A DNA stretch of 40,628 nucleotides from a virus: the IMG/VR virus record IMGVR_UViG_3300030329_003857, positions 1 through 40,628 of that record, one strand, 5' to 3'. Numbering within the stretch: position 1 is the stretch's first letter; every line of letters begins with the position of its first letter. Positions 22,001 through 31,755 of the stretch are shown here, piece after piece. Made by a program: the position numbers and the translations under genes. The notes beneath the pieces are model-generated. The model ran no database searches and was not told where the DNA came from. It saw only the letters and a list, made by a program, of their open reading frames with translations.

Positions 22001-22537
22001 CTCTAATTGTAAATTACCAATCCAACCAGTTGTTATATTGAGATCTGAGTCAGCTTTAACATTCATCATTGCTGCTAACATGCCACCTATTTGAGCTAAC
22101 AAGCCTACTGGCAACTTTTCTAAGTTTGGAACCAACCCTCCATCTTCTTTTACTCTAAGTATATAATTTTCTGATTCTGGATCGCTCCTATTGGAGTATT
22201 GTAATATTAAATTACTAGCAAACTCATCAAAAAGATCTTTTAAGTCATCTCTTCTCTCTAAAGCAGAGCTAATATGCATAAGCCATCTTCCTTTATCAGC
22301 GTCTTTACCAAAAGTTTTTTTAAGAATAGGCTCTAGTTCATCGTTAGGTATAAAATTATATTTTTTTCTTTTCTTGATTCTAGACAACGCACTAATAAAA
22401 TTTTTAACCCTAGTACCATATTCTTCACTGTTTTCTAAGTTGCTTAAATGTTCTCCTTTCATTTGTGATTCTAATTTTAAATTAGTACCAGCATCTTTTA
22501 CAGTATCCTCACCCCTTACACATTGATTACTACTCAT
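19079..22537 (-). CDS. Large internal virion protein candidate (1152 residues)
   Basis: The last late gene. An in-frame GTG exists 9 bases upstream, but ATG at 22537 overlaps the RNA-polymerase stop as ATGA and gives MSSNQCVRGEDTVK. The protein is mostly helical and basic, with KKRKKYNFIPNDELEPIL near the N terminus. Two hydrophobic stretches lie near the C terminus (HGLATSFFTFAVFINPAWISIPF; DPLYALIFASGALVHNI), and the chain ends in a basic tail. This layout resembles ejected inner-core proteins of podoviruses and the 'large polyvalent protein' group. No polymerase or hydrolase motif is visible. Coupling to the giant polymerase suggests the two act together in the virion or during DNA entry. 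Confidence 0.75.
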   Translation of the reverse strand: MSSNQCVRGEDTVKDAGTNLKLESQMKGEHLSNLENSEEYGTRVKNFISALSRIKKRKKYNFIPNDELEPILKKTFGKDADKGRWLMHISSALERRDDLKDLFDEFASNLILQYSNRSDPESENYILRVKEDGGLVPNLEKLPVGLLAQIGGMLAAMMNVKADSDLNITTGWIGNLQLEFITPMRLAQMTANLPFYNFIKRLTYYNQNVEQQTRRFTRKRPEKRISAKEESRYPGKRILFNRKDYGLVELMNTAAGHLMQQPLADLFGDKEDLLELTAMLLRGQAYFDENGKVWVYQREDKVKGKYYPGTKDPIYSFFDRAPYMMNEDRQWIGFEKPILGDKQLVFDAKKITKKNRGPGNWYGMNQLEIYLNYVRSIQDILDESGVNFVAEYNSIVDKRDELRAAIKSLPEDKQKDVAKYLTMLDNEFVQIHGLTEFQLINTKKKSYFPRLYTAGKRITAIRAAQEEWTKRVEDASMLYEAEENPAKKIERFGDLVESNRNLLLLNQKLEILSDPNILRDTTQSDNPIFADNYAKHFREITHLIPINVARTDEFVIQDYISENISSIERMKVVLELANLAISNISKPRSMKYAINLFKRTFGFPDAEGSIFGMRFQDDSLGRMLNRIGITTDPNATNRAFRTLNSVNVGNLLSNPLDGVQNFSSVLQDILNSGREEFNIASQMLRKNRDYWMEKAENAGITVYIKYLEGFLDKAFRANELEDYKAAKKHILKAINNIENQPRDSSRRELKRLYNNDLKVLKREFPSLVNRVARQVGNYAIQRRVEVRKAEGRVKGAAKFILNAYGIMPSIEQTETDLRVTSYIIAHNKIKRLLKGQRMSTSRIDELARNYVFFTQFGLEAQHVGDMFGTTLGKWWGSLGVWRNQKFGWSLDTQRQLIRSYYKPGTLFDQDEEGRLLNPKDRSKLKKSGMKAWAASRAYADAIIALFHLPWHGASYSKRAEAYRRLAPAIRKGQGHLMLHGLATSFFTFAVFINPAWISIPFLLSARRAVQTKGAHKFGYGLNDPLYALIFASGALVHNIATGDEEDWEDKNLFLGSRVMRNLVGVGGTDTFLTLLAINRAYEAYISGETPDDSYWQNPAAQHSFSGGLYGESLGAARKGAERVTSVFGEWDYDREMQKRAGKISRYYKYMRR

Positions 22538-25500
22538 GAAATACACCCCATTTCTTCGAATATAGATTTATAAAGTTTTTTCATAGGGCTAAGCTCTTTT
22601 ATATCATCTTTAGAGAGAAAATCTGCTTGAGTCAAAGCTTCATTATAATATTCATAGTACATTGATACGGTATTAGGACCCAATACAGTATCAGAACCTC
22701 TATTAGCTGGAGGCATTAACCCTGGATTCTTTCTACGGTAACCAAATTCAGCACTAGCAGTGGTTGTTAAGTAAGCAGTGGTAAAAGCCATTCTTTGAGC
22801 ATCGCTCATAGAATCATATATTCTAGCCCATTTTTCATAAATTTTTCTAGCATCTGGATCATAAGACCATTTGTTTATATTAAATAAATTTTCTGCTTCA
22901 TCAGGATCGTCTACAGGTTGTTCTTTTGCTTCAACTTCTTTTCTTTTATATAAATTTGAAATATCATTAGTTAATTTTTGAGCAGAAATTTGAGCTGAGT
23001 GCAAATGTCTATTAATTTTTGCCATATCGGCAGACGTAGGTTTACCTTTTATTCCCAATTGCTTCATAGCTGTTTTAATTATTCTTTCTGGCATTACATC
23101 TTGTAGCATTTCAGCTGCTATTAAATGAGCCATTTGAGTTTTAGCTTTAGAGAAAGTAAAAAAGTCTATAGGTTTATTATATTTAATTAGTTCCTTAGCA
23201 AAGAAAGTAGCTAAATGATCATAATAATGGTTAGCACCTTCTTTACCTTTAATATGTACAGAAGAACCATCTTCAAACTCATGAACTTCATCATGTCTTT
23301 GAGCAATATAATCTTCATAAATAGAACTTATTTCAAAATATTCTGAAAAAGGTATTTCCCTACCCCCTAAATTACCTCTAGATAAATCACCAGCTTTTTT
23401 AATCGGGTTTAACAACAATTGTTTTAAAATTTTTATTTCTTCTGGTTCTAATAAAGTACCGTCATCTTTCTTAAAATACATATTCATTAGTTTATTTAGA
23501 CTATAATCCCATTTATCTAACAATAGTAACTTTGCATGGTCAACAGCAGCTTGCATATATCTTCTAACCATATTTGAAACAGAATGACTTTCCCCCATAT
23601 CCTCATCAAAAACAGTATCATCTAATTTGCGAGGAGATATTCTTATTTCCTTACCTTCAGGATCTACTATATCAATCTCTTCAAGCCAAGTAGATAAAAC
23701 ACCAATTTGCCTAGCGAATGAACCTATTTCAGATATAGCTCCTTTACCATATTGCATAGCCATAATACTCTCTACTAGATCTTGAATGTTGCCAACATTA
23801 TAATCTCTTTTATCACCTTTTAGGGAAATGCCTATATTGCCACCAAGCTTCTTCGGTTGTCTTCTTTTAAACATGTTTCCAACTTTTTGAAATGCTTTAT
23901 CAAAAAATAAGACTGAAGCTTTATCTCCATCACCATCTCCCTCAAACACTTCCTTAACAACTCTTGGGCTAACAATAAATGTATCTCCCATACCCTCAGT
24001 AACCATCTTTACTCTTAATACCCTATATCCAAATCTAGAAGGAATAGGACTTCTTGTAACCATAACCTCTGTAGGTTTTCTTTCCAAATAATCATTTATG
24101 TCATTAACGGTAATATCTCTTCCTTTTTCTTTTTTCATTCTATTAACAATATTTTTTATAATACTATGATCAGCAGGTAATATTATTTCATTATCAGTTA
24201 CAGACCCAGTAGGATCCATTCTAAAATCTAAATTGCTACCAAATTGAAAAAAGCTAGATATTCCTTCTAATATATCATTTTTAAGTATCCTTCTAGCATT
24301 TTCTAAGCCAGAAGAATGAAAACCTGCACCAAGTTTAGCGGCTAATATATATGACAAACTCTCGTTCTCTAATAATCTACCAGAGTGGCTTAGTAAATAA
24401 GCATCTAACTCTTTTGGAGATTCAGATATGGTTATTAATCTTCTAAATAATGATTTAGCGGTATGAAATCTTTTTGGATCTGGATTATTAAACATCTCCA
24501 TAACAGCTTCTTGCATAGCAGGTTCTGGAAAGTAATTCATTAGCTGAGGATAAAATTTAGATCTTTGCTTTTCTTGTTCGTGTGGAAATTGAATAAGACC
24601 TATCGCTTCACCCATAATATCAAAAGCCTTATTATAACCAACGTATTCACCAGTTCTAACTTTTGCTTCATCATCAGACATTAAATAGTCTAAATAATTA
24701 CCATCTGCATCATATATATTAAGATAACCATCTTCATCTCTTTTAAATTCAGCAATAACTTGATCTCCATCCATTATTTGAGCACTATCAACCCAAGGTG
24801 GTAGCCACATAGACATTTCCTGGTGTTTGTTCATCATAACACCGTCACCAAATCTTTGATAATGAACAGTTTTTGCTCTCCTAGCCCTACCTTTTGTTCC
24901 TAAATATTTAGGATAATCAACCGCTAGTACACGTTCGGACACCATAGTCATTCCATCAAGTATATATTGCCACATATTATCTATGTTTTGAACTAGCTTA
25001 TTATCTTTGATAGTACCATCGTTAAGTTTCATTCTAAACGTAACATTAGAATTTTCTCCATCACCAACTTTAGAGTCAAACACCATAACCTTTTTAGGTG
25101 GCATATTAGGATTAGATAAAGCTGGGGTAAGTGCTATTTTAGATCTATTTTGTATATCTCTACCGCTAACATTATAATAATCCTTACCGTATATTCTCTT
25201 ATACATTTCATGTCTTGCAATATTAGCAGCCATAAACCTTTGATCGGATCCATCAGCAAAAAAGTCTATTAGATCTGGGTTATTAAATTCTGGTATATAC
25301 ATCTTTATAATTTCTTTTGCCCTATCCTCAGTAATACCTTCATTTGCCCAATAAGTTCTATAATTAGCAGCATTTATATAATGTTCTTTTTTTATCTTTG
25401 CTAACAAAATATTGTTACCGTCACCACGAACTACAACTGGAATAAAATCAGCTTTTATGAGTGATTTAAATAATCTAAGCCACTGAGGACGAGTTATATT

Positions 25501-28500
25501 TTTTCTTCCTTTAAAAGGTTTTCTTCCCCATTTTTTTACACCTTCTTTATCTTCATAAGACACCCATCCCCAAAGATCATCAAGAGATATATAAGCATAA
25601 GAATCAGGATCTAAACCCCACTTTTCTATCATCCTAGTTCTTACCCAGTCTAAATTCTTATTCTTCTTAAGAAACCCTTTATTTTCTTTTTTCTTATAAA
25701 CAAAGTTCCACGTTTGCTTTGTTTGATTCCATGTCCCTAAAAGAGTTCTTATTGTCCCGCTAGTATTACCTCTATTAATCTTTGCTTTATTAACAGGATT
25801 GCTATTAAGCCAAAATCTCAAAGCAACCCTTCTATTAGAATCGGTTTCATCTATTATTTGAGATGCTTTCCTACCACTCATTAAAAACCAACTATTATTT
25901 TTTATAAATTCATCACTAGAAAGAATTTGTATAAAATCTTCAAAACTTCCAGACTTCCTAACTGCCTCATATAAAGCAGCCTGTTGTCTATCTGTTGGGG
26001 TTATTCCCATAACAGCAAAGAAAGTATTATTCATAGCCTTAGTATTATTTGCAGAAGAATTACCAACGCTAGGATCTAAAGAGTCAGCACCTATAGATTC
26101 TCTTATAAATTCACCAGCATATGTAGCTGCGTGTATCCAATTTTGAACTTCATCGTCAGTAAATGGAAGACTCTCTAATTCTTCAAGGCTTGAGACCCCA
26201 GTTAATCCATAATGATCTTTAACTAGTGTATCTGGATCAATTGGAAAAGAAACTGGATCACTAGAAAACTCTTCAACCCAATCATCAAAAACGCCTTTAA
26301 TAGGGGAATCTGATAGATGTTTGCTTACCATTTTACTCCAAATACTAAAAAAAGTATTATCTACACCATATTTTTGCTTAGTTTGTTCCCAGGCAGTAGC
26401 AAAAGCAGCCCCAGCTCTTCGTAGATCCCTACCTTTTAAGCCACCTTTTCTATTCCAAGATATAAAAGGTTTAAATTCTTCCTCATCATCTGCTAATTCA
26501 TGTGGAGCATCATCGCCAGTAAGTTCGTCATCCATATTTTGAGCAGTTGTAGCAATATCTGATTCCCCAATGTTTTCTGTATCTGGTTCACTAGATATTA
26601 GATTATCAAAATCATCGTTAGAACTAAGAGTTTCTTTCTGTTTTTGCTTAGATTTTAATAGATCCTGCGCTTCTTGAGCGATTTTCTTTTGAGAAGCATT
26701 TAGCTCATCTGATTGTTTTGCTACCTCTAATAATATATGATTAACTATATCGGCCTTCTTTTTTAAACCAGATATATCAATTCCTCTTTTTTTAGCAAGT
26801 TCTTTAAGTTCTGTAACGAACATTTTTTCTATTGGTTTTTCAGGTTTTTCCTCGACTGCAGCTTTAGACTCTTTTGTAGCAGAAGTCTGAGCATCTGCTT
26901 TAAGAATTTTCTTATAATCTTCTACCCGTTCCTTCCAATTTTTTATAAGTAATTTTGTACCGCTAATTGAATCCTCAAGACTTTTTCTTTCATTATAAGA
27001 GGCATCCTCATCCATTTCTTTCAGCTCTTTTTCCAACTCTACTTGTCGTCCTTCTTCAGATGCTATAGTCCTCTCATATGACTCAATTTGTTTTTCAAAA
27101 TATTTAATAGGGTCTTTTTCAAGTAAAGCTAAATCCTTTTTGCTATCAGCAATTTCCTTCTCTATCTGCTTTAAAGCTTCTGACTTTTTCTGATTTCCAT
27201 AAATTCTTGGAAATCTTTCATAAACATCTTCAGGCTTAGCTTCAGCAGCTCTTCTTAAATCTTTATAAATTTCATCAAGTTTTTTCTTTGCCCAACCTAT
27301 TGCTACCTTCCATCCATCATCAGGCTCTGTAGGTTGAGTAGGGTCAAGTAGTTCTGATTTATCTTCATATTTTTTCTGCTTACGTTTTTTAACTGGAGGT
27401 TTTTTATCTAACTTTAAGCCTCTTTCAATTAAAATATCGGTTAAAGCTCTAGCCTGAGATACTTTAGTCTTAGCAAACATATCAGTAAGAGTTTTACCTT
27501 CTGATAGTTTAGCTAATTCTGCTATTAATTCAGGATTTTCATCAGCCCATTGCTCCCAAAGAGCTTTATATTCAGCATATGTATCTATACTTTTATCTTT
27601 AGGCGGTTTACCTTTGCCCTCTTCAATTGATTTATAACCTTTAACATCTACTTGATAATGTTCTTCAATAGTTCTACCATCAGACAACTTAGCATTTAAA
27701 GCACTAAATCTTTTATCACCTTTAGTACTTACTTCATAAGTAGATTTTTTACCTTTAGGTTTTTTAATTCCAGATGGAGTCCCAATTTGTACCCCACCAG
27801 GTGGAGGTCCTTCTTTTTTCTCTACATCTTCTGCTAAAGATTCTATTAAATTACCTTTAATATCATAATAATTAGCAATTTCAGATTCAAAAATTTTTAC
27901 TTTTTTTGTAGTAGGGATATACATTTGAGATTGTTGGGTTAGGATACCCTGGTACTGTTTTTCATTTTTACCTGTCATGGGATTTTTAGCAGTAGTAACC
28001 CCAACAATTTTAAACTTAATTTTTTCTCCCCATTTAGGTAAATATATTTGATTTTGACTATGAGCTGTATCGGGGTTTAAGTCAACTATTTTAGGACTAT
28101 TTGGATCTTTAGTGAATGTACCTTTATTTTTACTAGCAATATTTTTTCTAGCTTTTCTCTTGTCTTTATTAGCTGTAATCTTTTTCATCTCTTTAAAAAG
28201 ACGATCCATCTCTTTTTTATCTTCTGGGTTTTTAGTATTCTTCCATCTCTTTTCAGCTTCAGTATGCTGAGCCCGAAGATCTTGAAATGCTTTACCTAAA
28301 GTTCTTTCGTTATTTGTGTTATTGCTTTCTTGGTCGCCAGAGTAGTCGGTATTATCTTCTGCCGTCATATCTTTCTTTGAAGTGGCAAAAAATTCTTTAG
28401 ATTCATCTCCAATTTTTTTACCAAAAACAGCTTGAACTCTAGCTTTAGTCCCTAAGACTGCGTAAAAATCTTCAGCCGTTAAACCTAGATCTTTCATTAT

Positions 28501-30402
28501 TTTCTTAGCACCGTAAGATTTTAATATTTTAATAACTTGTTTTGGATCTAACATCCAAGATTGATCTGAAACCCGAGCAAGATAATAATCTTCAGCGTCT
28601 GCAGTTTCATCAGTTAATTCTTGAACCTCTGGCATTAACCTAGCCATTGTAGGATCAGCCATCATTGCAATAGTAACTATTTGATCATTCTTATCGGCAA
28701 AAGGTTTTGAAGACTCCTTTATTTTAGTTGATATATCTTGAGCAGCCTCCAACTTATCTGACATAGCCTGAGATAGTTCTTTTTGCTCTCTATACCTTGA
28801 AATCCTATCTTCAGCTCTAGTTAAAGCCATACTAGCACCACCAAAAACTAATCCACCAGTAGCTCCACCAACTCCAGCTTCATATAATCTATCAGATTTT
28901 TCTAAAGAAGTATAGCGCATATAATCTGGCATCATGTCTTCCATCATAGACATATTTAATGATTCTTGTAAATATTCTGTAGATCCTTCTGAGAACATTT
29001 CAAGAGCTAGCTGACCTGGGACTTTTACATAAGGGCTCTTAAACCATTTTTTGTTAATAGAATTAGCAATAGAGCGTTGTCCTTTAGAAGACTTAATCCA
29101 GTTAGACTTAACCCTACCTAACCCCTGAAGAGTTTTACTAGCACCCCATTGAGCAATAAGAGTTCCTCCAATTTCAAAAGCAGTAGCATAAGCTGCATAT
29201 TCTTTTGATTGTGAAATAGCAATTGCTTCTATTTCATTATCTGTTAATTGATCATAACTAATTCTTCTTTCATCGCCAGTTTCAAATTCAGAACCAATAG
29301 TCAATCCGTGTCTATCAATAAAATCTTCTTGAGATATGTCTCCATTGTCTCTATTAACTACATCAGCTTGAGCTCTAGATCTTGCTTTTTTAAGTTGTTC
29401 AACAGCTTCATCATAATACGCTCCTCCTTCTTGTAAAAATCCAGTTCCAGAACCAAGAGTTACACCAGCAAATATCCTAAGAGCACCTGCCCCAGAAGCT
29501 GCAAGACCAGCAGCAATAATTCTTGGAACAAAACTACTTAGAGCGCTTTGAATTACATATTCTCCTGCTTTATTCAATACATAATTTGGTTTATCCCAAG
29601 CCAACCCAACTAAACCTTTGCCATAAGATCTACCAGCTTCAGCTAAAGGTAAATTATAAATACCAGTAGATTGCTCTAAGTCAGTTTCTGTTTTTTTATC
29701 GTATTCATCGGTCCATTTCATAATGCTATTACGAAAATCATTTTCATCTAACTCTTTAGCTGCTTCTATATAATCATCACCTATGGGAGCCGCCATATTT
29801 CCAGCCTGCTTTACTAAACTAGAAAAGGCAGTTCTAAAAGATCTTCGCCAATTATCGCCAGCTCTTTCATTAGCTTCGTTAGCACTATATTTTTTAATAG
29901 TACTTTCCATTAAAGGTAAAATTTTATTATCTAGATAGTTACTTAGCTTATTTCTAACTTCTTCTTTACCTTCAGGACCTATATTTTCTGGAATAGATTG
30001 TTCTATAAATCTTTGAAGACCAGCTAAGTATTTAGCTTCTTCTTCAATTATTCTGTTTTTATGTATATCTGTTAATCTATTATAATTAATATCATCGCTA
30101 GCTATATCTCCTAATACATTATAATAATGACTAAATAGTTTATCCTCCCTACTATCGTCTCCAATTTTAAACTCGTTACTTAAACTAGCATTTTTCCAAT
30201 CAAAAGGTCTGCCACCACCATCGGTAACAAGAGTATTAATATCATTAAAAAGATCTTCATGTAAATAGCCACTACCATTAGGAAATCTTTGTGGCTTATA
30301 CTGAATCCACTGAGGTCTTTCTAGAGCTTCCTTATCTACAGCATCTGTAAAAATAGTACGATATAAATTAGTAGCACTAGGGCTTGCAATAATTTTAGGC
30401 AT
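22534..30402 (-). CDS. Giant virion protein with two-barrel RNA polymerase motifs
   Basis: A 2622-residue protein. Residues 1-600 look like an internal virion protein, with Gly/Ala-rich hydrophobic parts near 284-325 and 507-530. A Lys/Glu-rich coiled region follows (about 690-1180) and a SAP-like DNA-binding helix pair (VTELKELAKKRGIDISGL, from about 1195). The polymerase core is suggested from about 1800. DGMTMVS starts at D1816 and QRFGDGVMMNKHQ holds a candidate Lys at 1859 (barrel 1). VTRSPIPSRFG has R2117 and P2119, and FEGDGDGDKASVLFFD has D2156, D2158 and D2160 (barrel 2, D-x-D-G-D). R to first D is 39 residues; the bacterial beta-prime subunit has nearly the same gap. AAVDHAK near 2286-2292 recalls a motif of cellular RNA-dependent RNA polymerases. 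Probably injected to transcribe early genes, as in crAss-like phages. Confidence 0.75.
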   Translation of the reverse strand: MPKIIASPSATNLYRTIFTDAVDKEALERPQWIQYKPQRFPNGSGYLHEDLFNDINTLVTDGGGRPFDWKNASLSNEFKIGDDSREDKLFSHYYNVLGDIASDDINYNRLTDIHKNRIIEEEAKYLAGLQRFIEQSIPENIGPEGKEEVRNKLSNYLDNKILPLMESTIKKYSANEANERAGDNWRRSFRTAFSSLVKQAGNMAAPIGDDYIEAAKELDENDFRNSIMKWTDEYDKKTETDLEQSTGIYNLPLAEAGRSYGKGLVGLAWDKPNYVLNKAGEYVIQSALSSFVPRIIAAGLAASGAGALRIFAGVTLGSGTGFLQEGGAYYDEAVEQLKKARSRAQADVVNRDNGDISQEDFIDRHGLTIGSEFETGDERRISYDQLTDNEIEAIAISQSKEYAAYATAFEIGGTLIAQWGASKTLQGLGRVKSNWIKSSKGQRSIANSINKKWFKSPYVKVPGQLALEMFSEGSTEYLQESLNMSMMEDMMPDYMRYTSLEKSDRLYEAGVGGATGGLVFGGASMALTRAEDRISRYREQKELSQAMSDKLEAAQDISTKIKESSKPFADKNDQIVTIAMMADPTMARLMPEVQELTDETADAEDYYLARVSDQSWMLDPKQVIKILKSYGAKKIMKDLGLTAEDFYAVLGTKARVQAVFGKKIGDESKEFFATSKKDMTAEDNTDYSGDQESNNTNNERTLGKAFQDLRAQHTEAEKRWKNTKNPEDKKEMDRLFKEMKKITANKDKRKARKNIASKNKGTFTKDPNSPKIVDLNPDTAHSQNQIYLPKWGEKIKFKIVGVTTAKNPMTGKNEKQYQGILTQQSQMYIPTTKKVKIFESEIANYYDIKGNLIESLAEDVEKKEGPPPGGVQIGTPSGIKKPKGKKSTYEVSTKGDKRFSALNAKLSDGRTIEEHYQVDVKGYKSIEEGKGKPPKDKSIDTYAEYKALWEQWADENPELIAELAKLSEGKTLTDMFAKTKVSQARALTDILIERGLKLDKKPPVKKRKQKKYEDKSELLDPTQPTEPDDGWKVAIGWAKKKLDEIYKDLRRAAEAKPEDVYERFPRIYGNQKKSEALKQIEKEIADSKKDLALLEKDPIKYFEKQIESYERTIASEEGRQVELEKELKEMDEDASYNERKSLEDSISGTKLLIKNWKERVEDYKKILKADAQTSATKESKAAVEEKPEKPIEKMFVTELKELAKKRGIDISGLKKKADIVNHILLEVAKQSDELNASQKKIAQEAQDLLKSKQKQKETLSSNDDFDNLISSEPDTENIGESDIATTAQNMDDELTGDDAPHELADDEEEFKPFISWNRKGGLKGRDLRRAGAAFATAWEQTKQKYGVDNTFFSIWSKMVSKHLSDSPIKGVFDDWVEEFSSDPVSFPIDPDTLVKDHYGLTGVSSLEELESLPFTDDEVQNWIHAATYAGEFIRESIGADSLDPSVGNSSANNTKAMNNTFFAVMGITPTDRQQAALYEAVRKSGSFEDFIQILSSDEFIKNNSWFLMSGRKASQIIDETDSNRRVALRFWLNSNPVNKAKINRGNTSGTIRTLLGTWNQTKQTWNFVYKKKENKGFLKKNKNLDWVRTRMIEKWGLDPDSYAYISLDDLWGWVSYEDKEGVKKWGRKPFKGRKNITRPQWLRLFKSLIKADFIPVVVRGDGNNILLAKIKKEHYINAANYRTYWANEGITEDRAKEIIKMYIPEFNNPDLIDFFADGSDQRFMAANIARHEMYKRIYGKDYYNVSGRDIQNRSKIALTPALSNPNMPPKKVMVFDSKVGDGENSNVTFRMKLNDGTIKDNKLVQNIDNMWQYILDGMTMVSERVLAVDYPKYLGTKGRARRAKTVHYQRFGDGVMMNKHQEMSMWLPPWVDSAQIMDGDQVIAEFKRDEDGYLNIYDADGNYLDYLMSDDEAKVRTGEYVGYNKAFDIMGEAIGLIQFPHEQEKQRSKFYPQLMNYFPEPAMQEAVMEMFNNPDPKRFHTAKSLFRRLITISESPKELDAYLLSHSGRLLENESLSYILAAKLGAGFHSSGLENARRILKNDILEGISSFFQFGSNLDFRMDPTGSVTDNEIILPADHSIIKNIVNRMKKEKGRDITVNDINDYLERKPTEVMVTRSPIPSRFGYRVLRVKMVTEGMGDTFIVSPRVVKEVFEGDGDGDKASVLFFDKAFQKVGNMFKRRQPKKLGGNIGISLKGDKRDYNVGNIQDLVESIMAMQYGKGAISEIGSFARQIGVLSTWLEEIDIVDPEGKEIRISPRKLDDTVFDEDMGESHSVSNMVRRYMQAAVDHAKLLLLDKWDYSLNKLMNMYFKKDDGTLLEPEEIKILKQLLLNPIKKAGDLSRGNLGGREIPFSEYFEISSIYEDYIAQRHDEVHEFEDGSSVHIKGKEGANHYYDHLATFFAKELIKYNKPIDFFTFSKAKTQMAHLIAAEMLQDVMPERIIKTAMKQLGIKGKPTSADMAKINRHLHSAQISAQKLTNDISNLYKRKEVEAKEQPVDDPDEAENLFNINKWSYDPDARKIYEKWARIYDSMSDAQRMAFTTAYLTTTASAEFGYRRKNPGLMPPANRGSDTVLGPNTVSMYYEYYNEALTQADFLSKDDIKELSPMKKLYKSIFEEMGCIS

Positions 30403-31745
30403 TAGTTAGGAAACCCTAAAGCTGTTTTAGTTTTAGATGGACCTATAGTAGTAGGAACATCTTCAGCTCCTACACCAACTCCAGGATTCGTGTATTCTCT
30501 TTCTAGATTTTGTTGTTCTATAATGACACCGTATAGAGTGTAAGCATCTGTAATGCTGCCAAATAGGCTAGAATAAAAAGCTTCCCTATGTTTAGAGCTA
30601 GTACCAATGTCTTTACCGTCTTTATCTTCAAAAGCTTTATAATACTTTTGAAATGCACCTCTCTTATTGGGCATTTCCCTCATTGCTACATCATACATAT
30701 TTTGAATATGTTTAAAACTATAGCTTTGTAAATTTGGATCATATTCTCCAGCACCCATTGCCGCTTCTTGAGCTTCCTGTCTTAAATCTTCTGGTAAAGA
30801 ATTTTCTATAAATCTTCCAAGCTGATAAAGAAGATTTGGAAAATATTGAGGGTTCATAAGTGCATCATCATCAAATCCACCCTCTATATTTAAACCCCTA
30901 ATAGGAGAGGTTGGAACATATGATTTTACAGCACTAATATTATGACCTATATTCCTAAAAAGACTTTCAATTCTTCTACGACCTACTTCTCGCCAATCAT
31001 CAAAAGTTTGAGAACCGTCATCTTTCATCTTAGCTAAAGCAACATTTCTAGTAGCATCTACTGTAAAAAATTCATCGCTATAATTCATAATAGCCTCAGA
31101 TCCTTTAACGGCTATTGATCTTTTATATTCATCAGGAAGATTTTCAAAAAGATTACTATAAGTATCTTGAATTAGGTTTTGAGCTACATTTCTTGGATTA
31201 TCTTTAGTATGAGGATCAGTTTCTTCCATAACTTTTGCTAATTTTACATTAGTGTTTCTTTCTTCTAATAAACCTATCATTTCCCTAACTTCTTTATCTG
31301 TATCAGGGCTATGTATATTTTCCATTGCGCTAATCTTTAAAGACTCTAATCCATCTTCAAATGATTTTTGATCTTTAGGATCAAGATTTTTTATGTTACT
31401 ACTTTGCCTTAAAAGATCTGCCGCAGTAGTTCTTATATTAGTGTCTTCGTCAATAAGAGCTTTCTTTTCATTTAAACTTCTTACACTAGCTTCCCCAAGC
31501 CCCACTATAAGTGAGTCGTTAGAATTTTGACCTATAATACTGTTAATATTATCAATAGCAGAATCTATATTCTCAGGGCTATTACTTTGTTTGCCTATTT
31601 CTAATTCTGTAGTTATCATTCCTTTAGCAATAGTAGATTGCCTATTGGCTTGTTCAAAAAGCTTGTTCATAGTCCTATATGTACCTTGGACAGATTTATT
31701 CCTAGCACCGTACAATTGATTCATTATATTTTCTAATTCAGCCAT
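30402..31745 (-). CDS. Internal virion protein candidate (447 residues)
   Basis: A 447-residue, largely helical polar protein (MAELENIMNQLYGARNKS...) with TAGGAAA before its ATG. The end lies directly at the start of the giant polymerase gene. Segments such as KKALIDEDTNIRTTAADLLRQ and FLAKVMEETD-like helices alternate with short loops; there is no membrane helix. Position between a structural protein and the giant virion protein, and equal strand and spacing, suggest a core or ejection protein. No family recognised. Confidence 0.75.
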   Translation of the reverse strand: MAELENIMNQLYGARNKSVQGTYRTMNKLFEQANRQSTIAKGMITTELEIGKQSNSPENIDSAIDNINSIIGQNSNDSLIVGLGEASVRSLNEKKALIDEDTNIRTTAADLLRQSSNIKNLDPKDQKSFEDGLESLKISAMENIHSPDTDKEVREMIGLLEERNTNVKLAKVMEETDPHTKDNPRNVAQNLIQDTYSNLFENLPDEYKRSIAVKGSEAIMNYSDEFFTVDATRNVALAKMKDDGSQTFDDWREVGRRRIESLFRNIGHNISAVKSYVPTSPIRGLNIEGGFDDDALMNPQYFPNLLYQLGRFIENSLPEDLRQEAQEAAMGAGEYDPNLQSYSFKHIQNMYDVAMREMPNKRGAFQKYYKAFEDKDGKDIGTSSKHREAFYSSLFGSITDAYTLYGVIIEQQNLEREYTNPGVGVGAEDVPTTIGPSKTKTALGFPN

Positions 31746-31755
31746 AATAATTTTC

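Noticed and set aside
26321-26542. Plus-strand frames within the giant late gene (also 29248-29436, 22191-22526)
   Set aside because: Ser/Phe/Leu-rich antisense shadows without ribosome binding sites in a continuous 2622-codon gene.
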